A stretch of 49,180 nucleotides of DNA from Gammaproteobacteria bacterium (GTDB lineage Bacteria; Pseudomonadota; Gammaproteobacteria; Pseudomonadales; Azotimanducaceae): assembly GCA_002726655.1 (NCBI GenBank), contig PBRP01000096.1, forward strand, positions 1 through 49,180, in the 5' to 3' direction. Below are positions 8,261 through 18,100 of the stretch, piece by piece. The notes under the pieces were generated by a model. The model searched no databases. It saw only the letters and a list, made by a program, of their open reading frames with translations, and was not told the DNA's origin. The stretch's first letter is position 1; each line of letters starts with the position of its first letter. The translations under genes were made by a program, and so were the position numbers.

Positions 8261-8839
8261 CTAGGAGATGCTATCAAGCGACAGTGTCAGATTGTTGCTG
8301 CTTGTGGATTGCTGAATTTCCAGACCATCTTCCGTCAGCTGATAAATGGACGCATTAACGGAATCGCTGCTGATGTCCAGGATCCCGATAGTGCCTAGTC
8401 GCAGCGATTGGTTCCTGGGCAAAGTTGGCGACCCCGGGTTGATGATAAGCAGGTCCGCTACCTGGTGCAGCCCTTCCAGGTGAGTATGGCCATAGATCAG
8501 TACCTGGGGCCGGTGATCAAAATGCTGGTCCAGGTAGCCGATGATTTCGTCACTGGATTTTCTGGCCGGTGAAGGCAGGCGATGGATCATACCGACGGTG
8601 ATACCGGCTAATTCGAGTAGCCAGGCATCCTTGATACGGTCGTCCACCAGGCCTGAATCTCCATTTCCGCGAGATACATAAGTCGGAGCGAGCATGGAGA
8701 GCTGGTCGACTATATCAATGGAGTGCAGGTCACCGGCGTGCAGGATGCAGTCCACGTTCTCGAAAGCCGCCATAGCTTGTGGCCAGAGATCCTGAAGTGA
8801 CCCCGGCATATGGGTATCTGAAATAAGTCCAATGCGCAT
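8261..8839 (-). CDS. YfcE/MJ0936-type metallophosphoesterase
   Basis: The 192-residue product has the calcineurin-like metal motifs in order: LISDTHMP (residues 4-11), ILHAGDLHS, RGNGDSG and IYGHTHLEG, ending with LIINPGSPTLPRN as in YfcE-like phosphodiesterases. Length and motifs fit a single-domain cytoplasmic phosphodiesterase dependent on manganese or similar metals. It lies just upstream of the PHP-domain gene on the same strand with a 35-base gap, so two phosphoesterases may be co-transcribed. The natural substrate is unknown. Confidence 0.85.
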   Translation of the reverse strand: MRIGLISDTHMPGSLQDLWPQAMAAFENVDCILHAGDLHSIDIVDQLSMLAPTYVSRGNGDSGLVDDRIKDAWLLELAGITVGMIHRLPSPARKSSDEIIGYLDQHFDHRPQVLIYGHTHLEGLHQVADLLIINPGSPTLPRNQSLRLGTIGILDISSDSVNASIYQLTEDGLEIQQSTSSNNLTLSLDSIS

Positions 8840-8860
8840 CTACTTAGAATAGCGAGTTAC

Positions 8861-8966
8861 TGTTCAGATTTGAATATCGAGTGGGCCAGTTCCTTAATTA
8901 GTGATTGTTACACCCACCCGCTGCTCTATAGGAACTGGCTTGTTCCTGATCGGATTTGAATATGGT
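8861..8966. repeat. Short dispersed repeat, copy 1 (imperfect palindrome)
   Basis: Bases 8867-8909 match 26042-26085 in the same orientation with about eight differences; the shared core includes GATTTG(A/G)ATATCGAG and AGTTCCTT. Within this copy GCCAGTTCCT (8885-8894) pairs with AGGAACTGGC (8930-8939), and a partial repeat of the core (CGGATTTGAATAT) follows at about 8951. It sits between divergent genes and could be a small non-autonomous element or a structured regulatory sequence. Confidence 0.55.
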
Positions 8967-9055
8967 TCAGTTTGTTATATGGTCTTAGTATTAGTGGGCA
9001 TAGAGGGTGCCTGTAGACTGAAATTGGGAAATGGACTGGATTAGAGGATTGCCGA

Positions 9056-10282
9056 ATGAAAAAGATACTTAAGCGCCGTTCCTTCCTTCACCTCGGTGCC
9101 ATGACGGGGTTTGCTTCAGGTATCTCCTTGCCCGCATTTGGCGTACGAGGAAGCGAAACTGGCTCCACCCCAGGTGTCCAGCAATACAACACACTTGGTC
9201 GGACTGGCCTCAAAGTATCAGATATCTCGTTTGGATCCGCCAGATTGAGGCGTGGGGAAGAATACCTCGTTGAGCATGCGTTTGACCTGGGTATTAACTA
9301 TTTTGATACGGCGGAGAGCTACTCCAGAGGTCAGTCTGAGCCGGTCATTGGCAAGGCGCTCAAAGGCAAACGGGATAAGGTCATCCTAGTGACTAAAACC
9401 ATGGCGGGTGCCCGCACCAGGCGTGAAGAAATGATGGGTCTGCTGGAGGAAAGCTTAAGAAACCTGAAAACGGATTATGTGGATGTCTACTTCAATCACG
9501 CCGTTAACAATATTAACAGGCTTAAAAACCCGGAATGGGAAGCCTTTGTTGATAAGGCCAGGCAGCAGGGGAAGATCAGGTTTACGGGTATGTCTGGGCA
9601 TGCTGGCAGGCTTACCGAATGTGTAGATTACGCGGTGGAACAGGATATGTTTGATGTCTTGCTGCTGGCTCAGAATTTTGGCGAAGACCCGTCTTTTTAC
9701 GACAAGATCACCCAATCATTTGACTATGTTGCCAACCAGCATCAGTTGCCAGCTGCCATGGCGAAGGCCAGGGAAAAGAATATTGGTATTGTCGCCATGA
9801 AAGTGCTGCGTGGTGCGCGTCTAAATGACATGCGCCCTTATGAAAATGGCGGTGCAACGTTCGCCCAGGCAGCATTCCGCTGGTCACTGAATAATCCCAG
9901 TGTCGATACATTGATCATAACAATGACTTCAAGAGACAGGATTGATGAGTATCTGGGTGCATCAGGGTCAGGCGCGGTTACACAGGAAGACATGCGATTG
10001 TTACAGCAATATGCCGAGATGACCGACATGTCCTACTGCAGGCATGCCTGTAACGACTGTGAAGGAGCCTGTCCTAAGGGTGTGCCCATAGCAGATGTGC
10101 TGCGAACGCGTATGTATGCGACAGACTATGGTGATTTTTCGTTTGCCAGGGCTGAATATGGCTTGCTTGCAGGTTCAGCGGAAGCCTGCCTTGGTTGTGA
10201 TGGTAAACCCTGCAAGGATGCCTGCACGCACCAGATCCCTATTGCTGAACTGTGTGGTCCAACGCACCAGATGTTGAGCTGA
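9056..10282 (+). CDS. Tat-exported aldo/keto reductase with two C-terminal 4Fe-4S-type cysteine clusters
   Basis: The N-terminus (MKKILKRRSFLHLGAMTGF) is a twin-arginine signal with RRSFL, so the folded enzyme should be exported. Residues 45-320 form the aldo/keto reductase barrel: the active-site stretch YFDTAESYSRG holds Asp84 and Tyr89, and TKTMAG and NHAVN supply the Lys and His positions. The C-terminus adds a ferredoxin-like part with C328-x3-C332-x2-C335-x3-C339 and C378-x2-C381-x4-C386-x3-C390, enough for two clusters. The stop overlaps the larC start (TGATG), so it leads the larCEB operon. The link between this redox enzyme and the nickel-pincer cofactor is unexplained. Its substrate is unknown. 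Confidence 0.85.
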   Translation: MKKILKRRSFLHLGAMTGFASGISLPAFGVRGSETGSTPGVQQYNTLGRTGLKVSDISFGSARLRRGEEYLVEHAFDLGINYFDTAESYSRGQSEPVIGKALKGKRDKVILVTKTMAGARTRREEMMGLLEESLRNLKTDYVDVYFNHAVNNINRLKNPEWEAFVDKARQQGKIRFTGMSGHAGRLTECVDYAVEQDMFDVLLLAQNFGEDPSFYDKITQSFDYVANQHQLPAAMAKAREKNIGIVAMKVLRGARLNDMRPYENGGATFAQAAFRWSLNNPSVDTLIITMTSRDRIDEYLGASGSGAVTQEDMRLLQQYAEMTDMSYCRHACNDCEGACPKGVPIADVLRTRMYATDYGDFSFARAEYGLLAGSAEACLGCDGKPCKDACTHQIPIAELCGPTHQMLS

Positions 10283-11460
10283 TGCATATACATCTTGATT
10301 TGGTGGGTGGTATTTCCGGCGACATGTTTATCGGCGCCCTGCTTGATTGTTTTCCTGAGCGAAAGGAAAGACTGCCGGAGATTATGGAAGCCGCTGGTTT
10401 CGCTGACCTAGTGGATTTGCAGCATGAAGTGACTGGCGATGGCATTTTGACTGGTACGCACTTCAAGGTGATGGCTGGTGCTCAGGCGGAAGGTCACGAT
10501 CATCGGCACTATTCTGATATCAGGCAGAAAATAACTGACTCTTCCCTTGATGATGCCACCAAGAGGGTTGCCCTCGGTATATTTCAGTTGATTGCAGAAG
10601 CAGAGGCAAAGATCCATGGGAAGGACATTGATCAGGTAGCTTTCCATGAGGTGGGTGCATGGGATTCTATTGCGGATATCGTGTGCGCTGCCTCACTGAT
10701 TAGCAGTATTGGTGTTTCATCCTGGAGTGTTAGCCGTCTGCCGCTTGGCAGAGGTCAGGTGAAAACAGCTCACGGGCGGTTGCCAGTACCAGCACCGGCT
10801 ACCAGCCTGTTGCTGGAGGGCTTTGATTTTTTTGATGATGGGATAGAAGGGGAACGCATAACACCAACGGGTGCGGCAATTCTGAAGTATCTTGACCCAG
10901 CGCCTGGCATACCTGAAGGTGCCAACCTGAAGTGCTCTGGGTATGGTTTTGGTACCAGGAAGTTCCCCGGTATTTCGAATGTGCTTCGTTTGTTGGTTTT
11001 TAATCGCGTTCAGAGTGGTGGCTGGGATTCCGACCAGGTACTGCAGCTTGAATTTGAAGTGGATGATCAGACCCCGGAAGAACTCGCCGTGGCGCTCGAA
11101 AAGATTCGCGCTATGGAAGGAGTGATAGACGTGATTCAGGCCGCGGTATTCGCCAAGAAAGGCAGGCAAAGTACAACTATTCGGGTATTGGCAAGGCCTG
11201 AAATCGAGCAATTGCTGACGGAATACTGTTTTAATGTAACCAGCACACTGGGTATCAGGCATCAGTTAACGGCAAGATCAATCCTCAGACGCTCGCAATT
11301 CACGATAAACCACGAGGGGAAAGACTACCGGGTTAAGGTGGCCACGCGCCCTGGTGGGTTAACTGCTAAGGTGGAGATGGACGATTTGTTAGTGGATACT
11401 GATATTCGCCAATTGCTTGAGGGGTTGGCACTAGAGAAATTTAGAGAAACCGATGAGTAA
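10282..11460 (+). CDS. larC: Nickel-pincer cofactor biosynthesis protein LarC
   Basis: LarC inserts nickel into pyridinium-3,5-bisthiocarboxylate mononucleotide in a CTP-dependent step and so completes the NPN cofactor. The product has 392 residues and starts MHIHLDLVGGISGDMF, the diagnostic N-terminus. It continues with FHEVGAWDSIADIV and RGQVKTAHGRLPVPAPA, and ends with the C-terminal domain seen in LarC2. It is one continuous frame here; in Lactiplantibacillus plantarum larC is joined by programmed frameshifting. The chosen ATG overlaps the upstream stop by one base; an ATG 30 bases upstream is possible but would add non-family residues. The 3' end overlaps larE by 8 nt. Confidence 0.93.
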   Translation: MHIHLDLVGGISGDMFIGALLDCFPERKERLPEIMEAAGFADLVDLQHEVTGDGILTGTHFKVMAGAQAEGHDHRHYSDIRQKITDSSLDDATKRVALGIFQLIAEAEAKIHGKDIDQVAFHEVGAWDSIADIVCAASLISSIGVSSWSVSRLPLGRGQVKTAHGRLPVPAPATSLLLEGFDFFDDGIEGERITPTGAAILKYLDPAPGIPEGANLKCSGYGFGTRKFPGISNVLRLLVFNRVQSGGWDSDQVLQLEFEVDDQTPEELAVALEKIRAMEGVIDVIQAAVFAKKGRQSTTIRVLARPEIEQLLTEYCFNVTSTLGIRHQLTARSILRRSQFTINHEGKDYRVKVATRPGGLTAKVEMDDLLVDTDIRQLLEGLALEKFRETDE

Positions 11461-12280
11461 ACTTGTAGGATTGAAAACTGTCCTCGAACAGATGGGGCCT
11501 GTAGCCGTGGCCGTCAGTGGTGGTGTCGACAGCATGACCCTCGCGGTTGTTGCGCATCGCGTCAACAGGGAGAACCGGATTTTCCATGCCCTGTCTCCCG
11601 CTGTTCCAGAGCAGGCAACCATGAGAGTCCGGCACTATGCCAAAAAGGAAGGATGGGCTCTTGATTTGATCGATGCGGGTGAAATTCTTGATCCGCAATA
11701 CCGGGCTAACCCTGCCAACCGTTGTTATTACTGTAAGACCAATCTCTATGAAACCATTTGCAGGCAAGTGGATCTGGGGGTGATATCAGGAACAAATCAG
11801 GACGACCTGGCGGACTATCGACCAGGGCTGGTTGCAGCGGACGAACATGCAGTGAGACACCCCTATGTTGAGGTCGGAATCGACAAATCGGAAGTCAGAA
11901 ATATCGCCAGGTCCCTGGGCTTGACTGATCTGCAGGATTTACCGGCTGCGCCCTGCCTTTCAAGTCGTGTTATGACCGGCATTGCCATTGATGAGAAGTT
12001 GTTGCCGGTTATCAATGCGGCGGAAGAATCCCTGTGGCAAAGTCTGCGGCGCTCTATTCCGATCAAGGGTGTTCGCTGCCGCATTCGTCCCTTTGAGGTC
12101 GCCATCGAAATTGATAGCCAGGAAGATGTGGATGCAAGATCTGAATATGCCCGTGAAGCGATTGATATAGTTACGGGTTTATTTGAAAAACATGGTTACC
12201 AGGAATATCTACGGACTATATCTGTCGAACCTTATAGGCGTGGTAGTGCATTCCTGGTTGAAACCCTACAGGTAGACTGA
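11453..12280 (+). CDS. larE: Nickel-pincer cofactor sulfur transferase LarE, three-cysteine type
   Basis: LarE adenylates the carboxylates of P2CMN and installs sulfur. The 275-residue protein carries the PP-loop SGGVDS at residues 22-27 and the family region DLADYRPGL. It has Cys91 and Cys94 (NRCYYCK) and Cys168 (APCLSSR). The L. plantarum enzyme has only the last of these and sacrifices its sulfur. Forms with all three cysteines are reported to hold a 4Fe-4S cluster that can carry the extra sulfide and work catalytically. I infer the cluster type here. The ATG overlaps larC by 8 nt and the stop overlaps larB by one base. Confidence 0.93.
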   Translation: MSKLVGLKTVLEQMGPVAVAVSGGVDSMTLAVVAHRVNRENRIFHALSPAVPEQATMRVRHYAKKEGWALDLIDAGEILDPQYRANPANRCYYCKTNLYETICRQVDLGVISGTNQDDLADYRPGLVAADEHAVRHPYVEVGIDKSEVRNIARSLGLTDLQDLPAAPCLSSRVMTGIAIDEKLLPVINAAEESLWQSLRRSIPIKGVRCRIRPFEVAIEIDSQEDVDARSEYAREAIDIVTGLFEKHGYQEYLRTISVEPYRRGSAFLVETLQVD

Positions 12281-12960
12281 TGAATGAGGTTCCATCAATG
12301 AATGAGGTCAACCTGGACTTTGACCGGGAGAACAGGACGGGTCTCGCTGAAGCTGTGTTTTGCCAGAGTAAGAGCCTGCAGCAGCTACAGGATATCTGCG
12401 CGCGGATTCGTCAGGCGGAGAAACCGATGTTGTTCACGAAGCTGGACCCTGCACAGTTCGAGCAGCTTCAGGGAGACCTGCCCGCTGGATTTCTGGAATA
12501 CAATTCAGTCTCTCAAACTGCATTCCATAAGCCCTATCAGATAAGGTCGAGTGATCTGGTTGCCGTCGTTACGGGTGGCAGCTCTGATGTGCCCGTCGCC
12601 AGGGAAGCATCACGAACACTCCGGTTTTATGGACACGAGACGCTGACCATTGATGATGCCGGTGTAGCAGGATTATGGCGGATAACCGAGAAACTGGATG
12701 CCCTAAAAGAACGAAAGATCGTAATCTGTATTGCTGGTATGGATGCAGCATTACCAACAGTGCTTGGCGGCCTGATTCCGGCATCAATCATCGCGGTACC
12801 GACATCCGTTGGCTATGGCATGGCAAGGAATGGGGAAACAGCATTACATGCATTGCTGGTCAGCTGTGCCCCCGGCCTGGTAGTGGTTAATATCGACAAC
12901 GGCTATGGCGCCGCCTGTGCCGCTATCCGGATGCTGAATGGCCTAGCTGTCACCGGCTAA
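12280..12960 (+). CDS. larB: Nickel-pincer cofactor biosynthesis carboxylase/hydrolase LarB
   Basis: LarB carboxylates and dephosphorylates nicotinic acid adenine dinucleotide to give P2CMN, the first step of NPN synthesis. The 226-residue protein has the LarB N-terminal motif (NRTGLAEAVFCQSKS, residues 18-32) and the PurE-like core VAVVTGGSSDVPVAREA, plus CIAGMDAALPTVLGGL and VVNIDNGYGAACAA. It is slightly short at the N-terminus compared with some homologues. The sequence ATGAATGAGGT occurs twice (12280 and 12298), so two in-frame starts are possible; 12280 overlaps the larE stop. No larA (lactate racemase) lies in the window. Confidence 0.93.
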   Translation: MNEVPSMNEVNLDFDRENRTGLAEAVFCQSKSLQQLQDICARIRQAEKPMLFTKLDPAQFEQLQGDLPAGFLEYNSVSQTAFHKPYQIRSSDLVAVVTGGSSDVPVAREASRTLRFYGHETLTIDDAGVAGLWRITEKLDALKERKIVICIAGMDAALPTVLGGLIPASIIAVPTSVGYGMARNGETALHALLVSCAPGLVVVNIDNGYGAACAAIRMLNGLAVTG

Positions 12961-13030
12961 ACAATTTGTTGAATAGCTTGTGTCAAACTAGTCCAACTAT
13001 TTGCCCTTTCATTACTTTAAGCGATAAGCA

Positions 13031-13150
13031 ATTCCGGATTGGAGAGTTAGGTACTTGATTTGTAGTGACTAGCGCCAGGGATGGACGCGGGACGGGACAT
13101 GGATGTCCCCTGGAACGAAAAATTGAGTACCTAACTCTCCAATCCGGAAT
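13031..13150. repeat. MITE-like palindromic element, copy A
   Basis: A perfect 25-bp inverted repeat (13031-13055 with 13126-13150) flanks a 70-base centre that contains CTAGCGCCAGGGA and an internal perfect hairpin GGGACAT-GG-ATGTCCC. The ends (GGATTGGA, then AGTT) and the CTAGCGCCAGGG core are shared with the elements near 24.85 and 45.1 kb, though this copy is the most diverged and lacks their outer flank. It lies between larB and a convergent aldo/keto reductase gene, where it may also work as a bidirectional terminator. Confidence 0.8.
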
Positions 13151-13197
13151 CAGGGCCCCTACAAATGTCAAATTAACCTGAGGGTTGAGTATTTAGG

Positions 13198-14088
13198 TTA
13201 ATCAAGACTGTCGTGTGCACCGCGTTCAAAAAGCGGCTCCAGCTGTAGGTCTGTCACATCGGCAGTGATATCTTCCTCAAGGTTGCCTACATTGGCAGGG
13301 TCAAAATCCTCGGCAGCCTGGATGATCCTGGGCAGGAGGGTTGCATCACTTGAAGTATTAAGGAACAGGCCGGGTCGTCGCAGCACCCAGTGTACAGCCC
13401 TGCGCAGTGCATCTTCCTCACGAATCGGCTCATACCAACTGAAGTGGGGTGATTCATCGTCTTCCCGCCAGCGTCGTCTCACAATTGACTTGATGGTCTG
13501 CATCGCGACATTTTTCCCCCTGCATAGTGCGTAGAGCTCCTCGAACTCCTTTGCATATTGCTCGTCATGCATCAGCATCTGGTTGTAGGGCAGCAGGACA
13601 GATGTAAACTCAAATTCTGCCAGGCTCTTCAGGTGCATTTCGGCAATTCGAGTTCCGTGACCGGTAACGCCGATAAAGCGAACCAAACCCTGATCTCTCG
13701 CCTGCAGTGCAGCCTCCAGCGCTCCATTCGGACCCATGACGACATCCCACTCCGGATCGGTCGAAAGGTTATGAAACTGGATAAGGTCAATTTGTTCCAC
13801 CTGCATTCGGTCAAGCGAGCGCTCGATACTTGCCCTCGCATCGTCTCCTGACCGGTCAGGGGTCTTGGTGGCAAGAAAGAAGTCTTTGCGGTGATCCTGG
13901 AGGAACGGTGCCAGCCTTATTTCTGCATCACCGTAGCTGGCTGCAACATCGATATGATTGATTCCCGCATCCTTCACTATCTGCAGCACCGAGTCGGCCT
14001 TTTCCTGGTTCATGCCTCCGAGGGCGGCGGCACCGAACAACAGTCGTGTGCTCTGGTGGCCAGTATTTCCAAATGTTTGCCTTTCCAT
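13198..14088 (-). CDS. Aldo/keto reductase
   Basis: This 296-residue protein is a cytoplasmic aldo/keto reductase barrel with no signal peptide. The active-site stretch HIDVAASYGDAEIRL (near residues 45-59) holds the Asp and Tyr, ATKTPDRSG the Lys, and IQFHNLS the His. GLVRFIGVTGHG is the usual core strand and loop. It lacks the ferredoxin tail of the other aldo/keto reductase at 9.1 kb and is on the opposite strand. It precedes nothing obvious on its transcript. Substrate unknown. Confidence 0.85.
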   Translation of the reverse strand: MERQTFGNTGHQSTRLLFGAAALGGMNQEKADSVLQIVKDAGINHIDVAASYGDAEIRLAPFLQDHRKDFFLATKTPDRSGDDARASIERSLDRMQVEQIDLIQFHNLSTDPEWDVVMGPNGALEAALQARDQGLVRFIGVTGHGTRIAEMHLKSLAEFEFTSVLLPYNQMLMHDEQYAKEFEELYALCRGKNVAMQTIKSIVRRRWREDDESPHFSWYEPIREEDALRRAVHWVLRRPGLFLNTSSDATLLPRIIQAAEDFDPANVGNLEEDITADVTDLQLEPLFERGAHDSLD

Positions 14089-14102
14089 GTGTATCTCCGA
14101 GG

Positions 14103-15071
14103 CTAATTGAGGGATTTCAGAAATTGAGTAAATTCATTGACGCACCAGTCTATTCGATGTGGAGCCGTGATATCACCAACAAACACATGCTCTTCGTTAT
14201 CACCATCAATGGGAACCTGAATCAGTTGCTTGCGTTTACTGCCCCACCGGTGGTGTCCTGCGACTGCCGCCTTCGGGTCAATGGTTGAATCATTCTTCAT
14301 ATACATGGTTGCGAGGGGGATTTGCTGACGGGAGAAATCAACTTTCGATAACCAATCCACGACTTTTTGCATTTCGATCACGGATAGAGTCGAGTAGGTG
14401 CTGGTCCAGTATTTTGCAGCCATTTCATTTTCGGGTTCCCAACTGATTTCTTTACCGAGAACACGCCTTACCCAGTATTTCGCCCATGGCCAGGTAAGAA
14501 GAAAGGCGAAACGGTTTCTGATCTTGAAATTTGGCGACATAAACAGGAAAGCATGAATTCTGTTTTTGGTCAGGGCCTGCTCGGCTAGCCAGATAGCAAG
14601 AGGAGCGCCGGTAGACGTGGCCACGATGACCACCTTGTTCCCAAGCCTGGCAGCTACCGCCCAGGCGTCAATAACACTCTGCAGCCAGGTTTCGGAGACC
14701 ATGAGCATACCCTCGCTGCCTACACCATGTCCTTCAAGGCGTGCATGAAAGCTGTTTGCATCAAACTCAGCCGCTATCAAGTCGGTGACCGGTGCCGTTT
14801 CCTGCCGGGTGGCGGAAAACCCGTGGATATACAAAAAACTCAAATCGGTTTTGCCGGGATCGTCAGGGTTTGCCCAGTGGATGCAAGCTTCAGCACCAGG
14901 GGTCAGGTCTAGAACCGCGTCCTCTTTACTGTTAACCCAGCGTTCCAGCTCATCAGGTGATAGATTTTCCGGTACCAGTGACTCTGGTGCCTTGGCATTC
15001 AATCTTGGTCGTGCATACTGACCCAGCACAAACAGGACGACGATTCCGGAAATGATAATTGCTGCAGTCAT
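14103..15071 (-). CDS. Alpha/beta hydrolase (serine-hydrolase, S33-like), membrane-anchored
   Basis: The chosen ATG at 15071 gives 322 residues starting with one membrane helix (AAIIISGIVVLFVLGQYA) after a GGTGA ribosome binding site. Longer starts would run into smc on the other strand. The fold motifs are LYIHGFSATRQE (oxyanion region), the nucleophile elbow ATSTGAPLA with Ser in T-x-S-x-G, a late Asp in KNDSTIDPKAAV and His in DNEEHVFVGD. It is probably an esterase or lipase facing the periplasm. It lies 14 bases upstream of the aldo/keto reductase on the same strand. Substrate unknown. Confidence 0.75.
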   Translation of the reverse strand: MTAAIIISGIVVLFVLGQYARPRLNAKAPESLVPENLSPDELERWVNSKEDAVLDLTPGAEACIHWANPDDPGKTDLSFLYIHGFSATRQETAPVTDLIAAEFDANSFHARLEGHGVGSEGMLMVSETWLQSVIDAWAVAARLGNKVVIVATSTGAPLAIWLAEQALTKNRIHAFLFMSPNFKIRNRFAFLLTWPWAKYWVRRVLGKEISWEPENEMAAKYWTSTYSTLSVIEMQKVVDWLSKVDFSRQQIPLATMYMKNDSTIDPKAAVAGHHRWGSKRKQLIQVPIDGDNEEHVFVGDITAPHRIDWCVNEFTQFLKSLN

Positions 15072-15180
15072 TTTTTCACCATTTCTTAGATGCTCGACGT
15101 ATACGGAAGTATTGAGTTTGTAATAGAATAGCGCGCTTTTGCCGGTTCCTATGATCGGCATGTTGGGGTAACATAAGTTT

Positions 15181-18100
15181 ATGCGTTTGCAGGCAATTAA
15201 GCTCGCTGGTTTCAAATCCTTTGTAGATCCTACAACAGTCCCTTTCCCCTCCAATCTTTGTGCAGTCGTCGGCCCTAACGGGTGTGGCAAATCCAATATT
15301 ATTGACGCGGTTCGCTGGGTCATGGGTGAGTCATCAGCAAAGACCCTACGTGGTGAATCAATGGCAGACGTTATTTTTAACGGCTCTACTAGTCGCAAAC
15401 CCGTCGGGCAGGCCAGTATTGAATTGCTGTTTGATAATACGGAAGGACGCCTGAATGGAGAATACGCGGCCTACAGTGAGCTTTCCATCAAGCGCCAGGT
15501 ATCCAGGGATGGCCAGTCCAACTATTACCTGAACAGCCAGAAATGCAGGCGAAAGGATATTACTGATATTTTTCTGGGTACTGGTCTCGGTCCGAGGAGT
15601 TATTCGATCATTGAGCAGGGGATGATCAGTCAACTTATTGAAGCAAAGCCTGAAGACTTGCGAGTTTATATTGAGGAAGCGGCTGGTATTTCAAAGTACA
15701 AAGAAAGACGCAGGGAAACTGAACGTCGTATCAAGCACACCCGGGATAACCTTGATCGACTAAGTGACCTGCGAGAAGAGTTGGGAAGACAGCTTCATCA
15801 CCTGGAGCGCCAGGCGAAGGCGGCAGAACGATATACTGGGCACAAAAAAGAAGAGCGTCGTGTTAAGGCTCAGTTGCAGGGGCTGAAGTGGCAGGCCATC
15901 ACCCGGGAAGCTGTCAGCAAAGAAGAAAATATCAGTCGTTTACAGATTGAGCAGGAAGCCCGAATTGCCGACCAGCGCCATGTGGATGCCGAGATTGAAG
16001 CAGAGCGAGACAAACTCGTGCAGTTCTCGGATGAACTGAACAATGTACAGAAACAGTTCTACGACTTTGGTACTGAAATAGCGAGAATTGAAGACGGTAT
16101 TCAATTTCAGAACGAGCGTAATAGAGAACTCAACACGGACCTGGAACAGGTTTCTGAAAACTGGCAAAAGGTCAGGGCTGACCTGGAGGATGATGAGCGT
16201 CTTTGTGGCGATATACGAAATGAAATAGCTGAAATAGCGCCGCAGCAGAAAGAAATGGAAGAGCATGAGGAAGTTTCGGGGACGAAACTTCTGGAAGCTG
16301 AAGGGGCAATGCAGGACTGGCAGCGCGAGTGGGACAGTTTTAATCATACGGCAGCCGAATCCAGGCAGGAAGGTGAGGTGGGGCAGTCCAGGATTAGCCA
16401 CCTGGAAGAGTCAATTGAGCGCCTCGATAATCGCCTCTTGATTCTGAGGAATGATTTGCAACGTCTTCAAGATCAGAGTGTGGAAGAAGAAATAGAGCCT
16501 CTGGAATCGATGCTTCAGGTCCAGGAGCAGCAACTGGCACGCATCGGGCAGGAAATCGCTGAACTGTCTGCGCAGATTGAAACTGGACGAGAGCAGAATT
16601 CTAAATTTGATTCAGACCTGGATATCGGAAGAAGCGAACTTCAAGCAATCAAGGGCCGGTTTGCCTCACTCGAGGCTCTACAGCAAACTGCTCTTGGTCA
16701 ACAGGATGATGCTGAAATGGGCTGGCTGGAAAAGCATGGGCTCAGTAACAAGGATCGCCTGGCCGAGAAGATCAGGGTGGAGCCGAGCTGGGAATTGGCG
16801 ATTGAGACGGTTCTCGGGGACTACCTGCAGTCAGTTTTTGTCGAAGATCTGGAAGCTTTGCCAACCCTTCTCGCCGATTTTGACAAGGGTGCACTTAATT
16901 TCATCGCGGACACTACGGCTGGTTCATCTATCAGTGAATTTGAGACGCTGGCATCAAAAGTGACTGGTGACATCAGTATCGAATCATTTCTTGGCAATGT
17001 GCTTGTTGCCACCGACCTGGATGCGGCGATGACAATGCGTTCAACCTTGGTGCCAGGACAATCAATTGTCACACCGGATGGAGTGTGGATAGGCAGCAAC
17101 TGGCTACGAATCAGCAAGGATCATGACGCGACAGCGGGCGTCATAAAGCGTCAGGCTGAAATGGAAACTATGGCCCTGCGTATTGAACAGCAAGAGCAGG
17201 AAGTCGCCAGCCTTACGCAGGCGCTTGAGTCGGGTAACGCCGGGCTAGCCCAGGTGGAAGCTGATCGAGACAAGCAACAGGCGCGGCTCGCAGAGCAACA
17301 ACGAACATTTGGTGAGACCAGGGCGCAACTGGTGGCGAAAAAACTGCAGGCCGAACAGCTAAAGACTGATCTGGCGAGAGCCAACAGTGAAATTGAATCC
17401 AGCACCAGCCACCTGCAGGAAGACCACGACAACCTGGGTATCGCACGAAACAAGTTGCAGGTTGCGATGGACAGGATGGAAGAAGACACGAAACTAAGGC
17501 AGCGTCTCATCAGCCAGCGGGATCAGGTTCAGCAGAGGCTTGATGAAGTACGTTCCAAGGCAAAAACTGATCGTGATGCCGTACACCAGCTGGCATTACG
17601 CGTTCAGTCTCTCAATTCCAGGATGTCATCGACCGAGTTAGCAAGGTCACGCCTGCAGGACCAGGAGCGAATACTTGGTGACAGAAAAGCCTCACTGGAG
17701 AAGGATATTCGTGAGAGCGAAGAGCCGCAGGGGCAGTTGAAAACAGAGCTGGCAGAACAACTGGAAAAACGACTTGAAGTGGAAAATGAGCTAACCCGTG
17801 TCCGCCAGAAGTCAGAGGCAACGGAGCATAAGATCAGGCAGCTGGAACAGGACCGTGCGGGTTTTGAAGAACAGGTTGAGTTGGTTCGAACCAGCCTTGA
17901 GCAGGTACGCATTGATTTTCAAGGCCTTGAAGTCCGGCGCGATACCATCAGAGAACAGATGGCTGAGGAGAATCAGGATCTTGATGAAGTATTGCGCCTC
18001 TTGCCAGAGGAAGCTAATGAAGAAGAGTGGGAAGATCTGATGCGCCGGGTCAATAATCGTATTCTGCGGCTGGGCGCAATAAATCTTGCTGCAATTGATG

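Noticed and set aside
10252-10281. Earlier larC start
   Set aside because: It adds ten residues (MWSNAPDVEL) absent from LarC, while the ATG at 10282 overlaps the upstream stop in a typical coupled junction.
15072-15398. N-terminal extension of the alpha/beta hydrolase into smc
   Set aside because: The extension would overlap the smc start by 218 bases and has no family similarity; ATG at 15071 has a ribosome binding site and starts a membrane helix.
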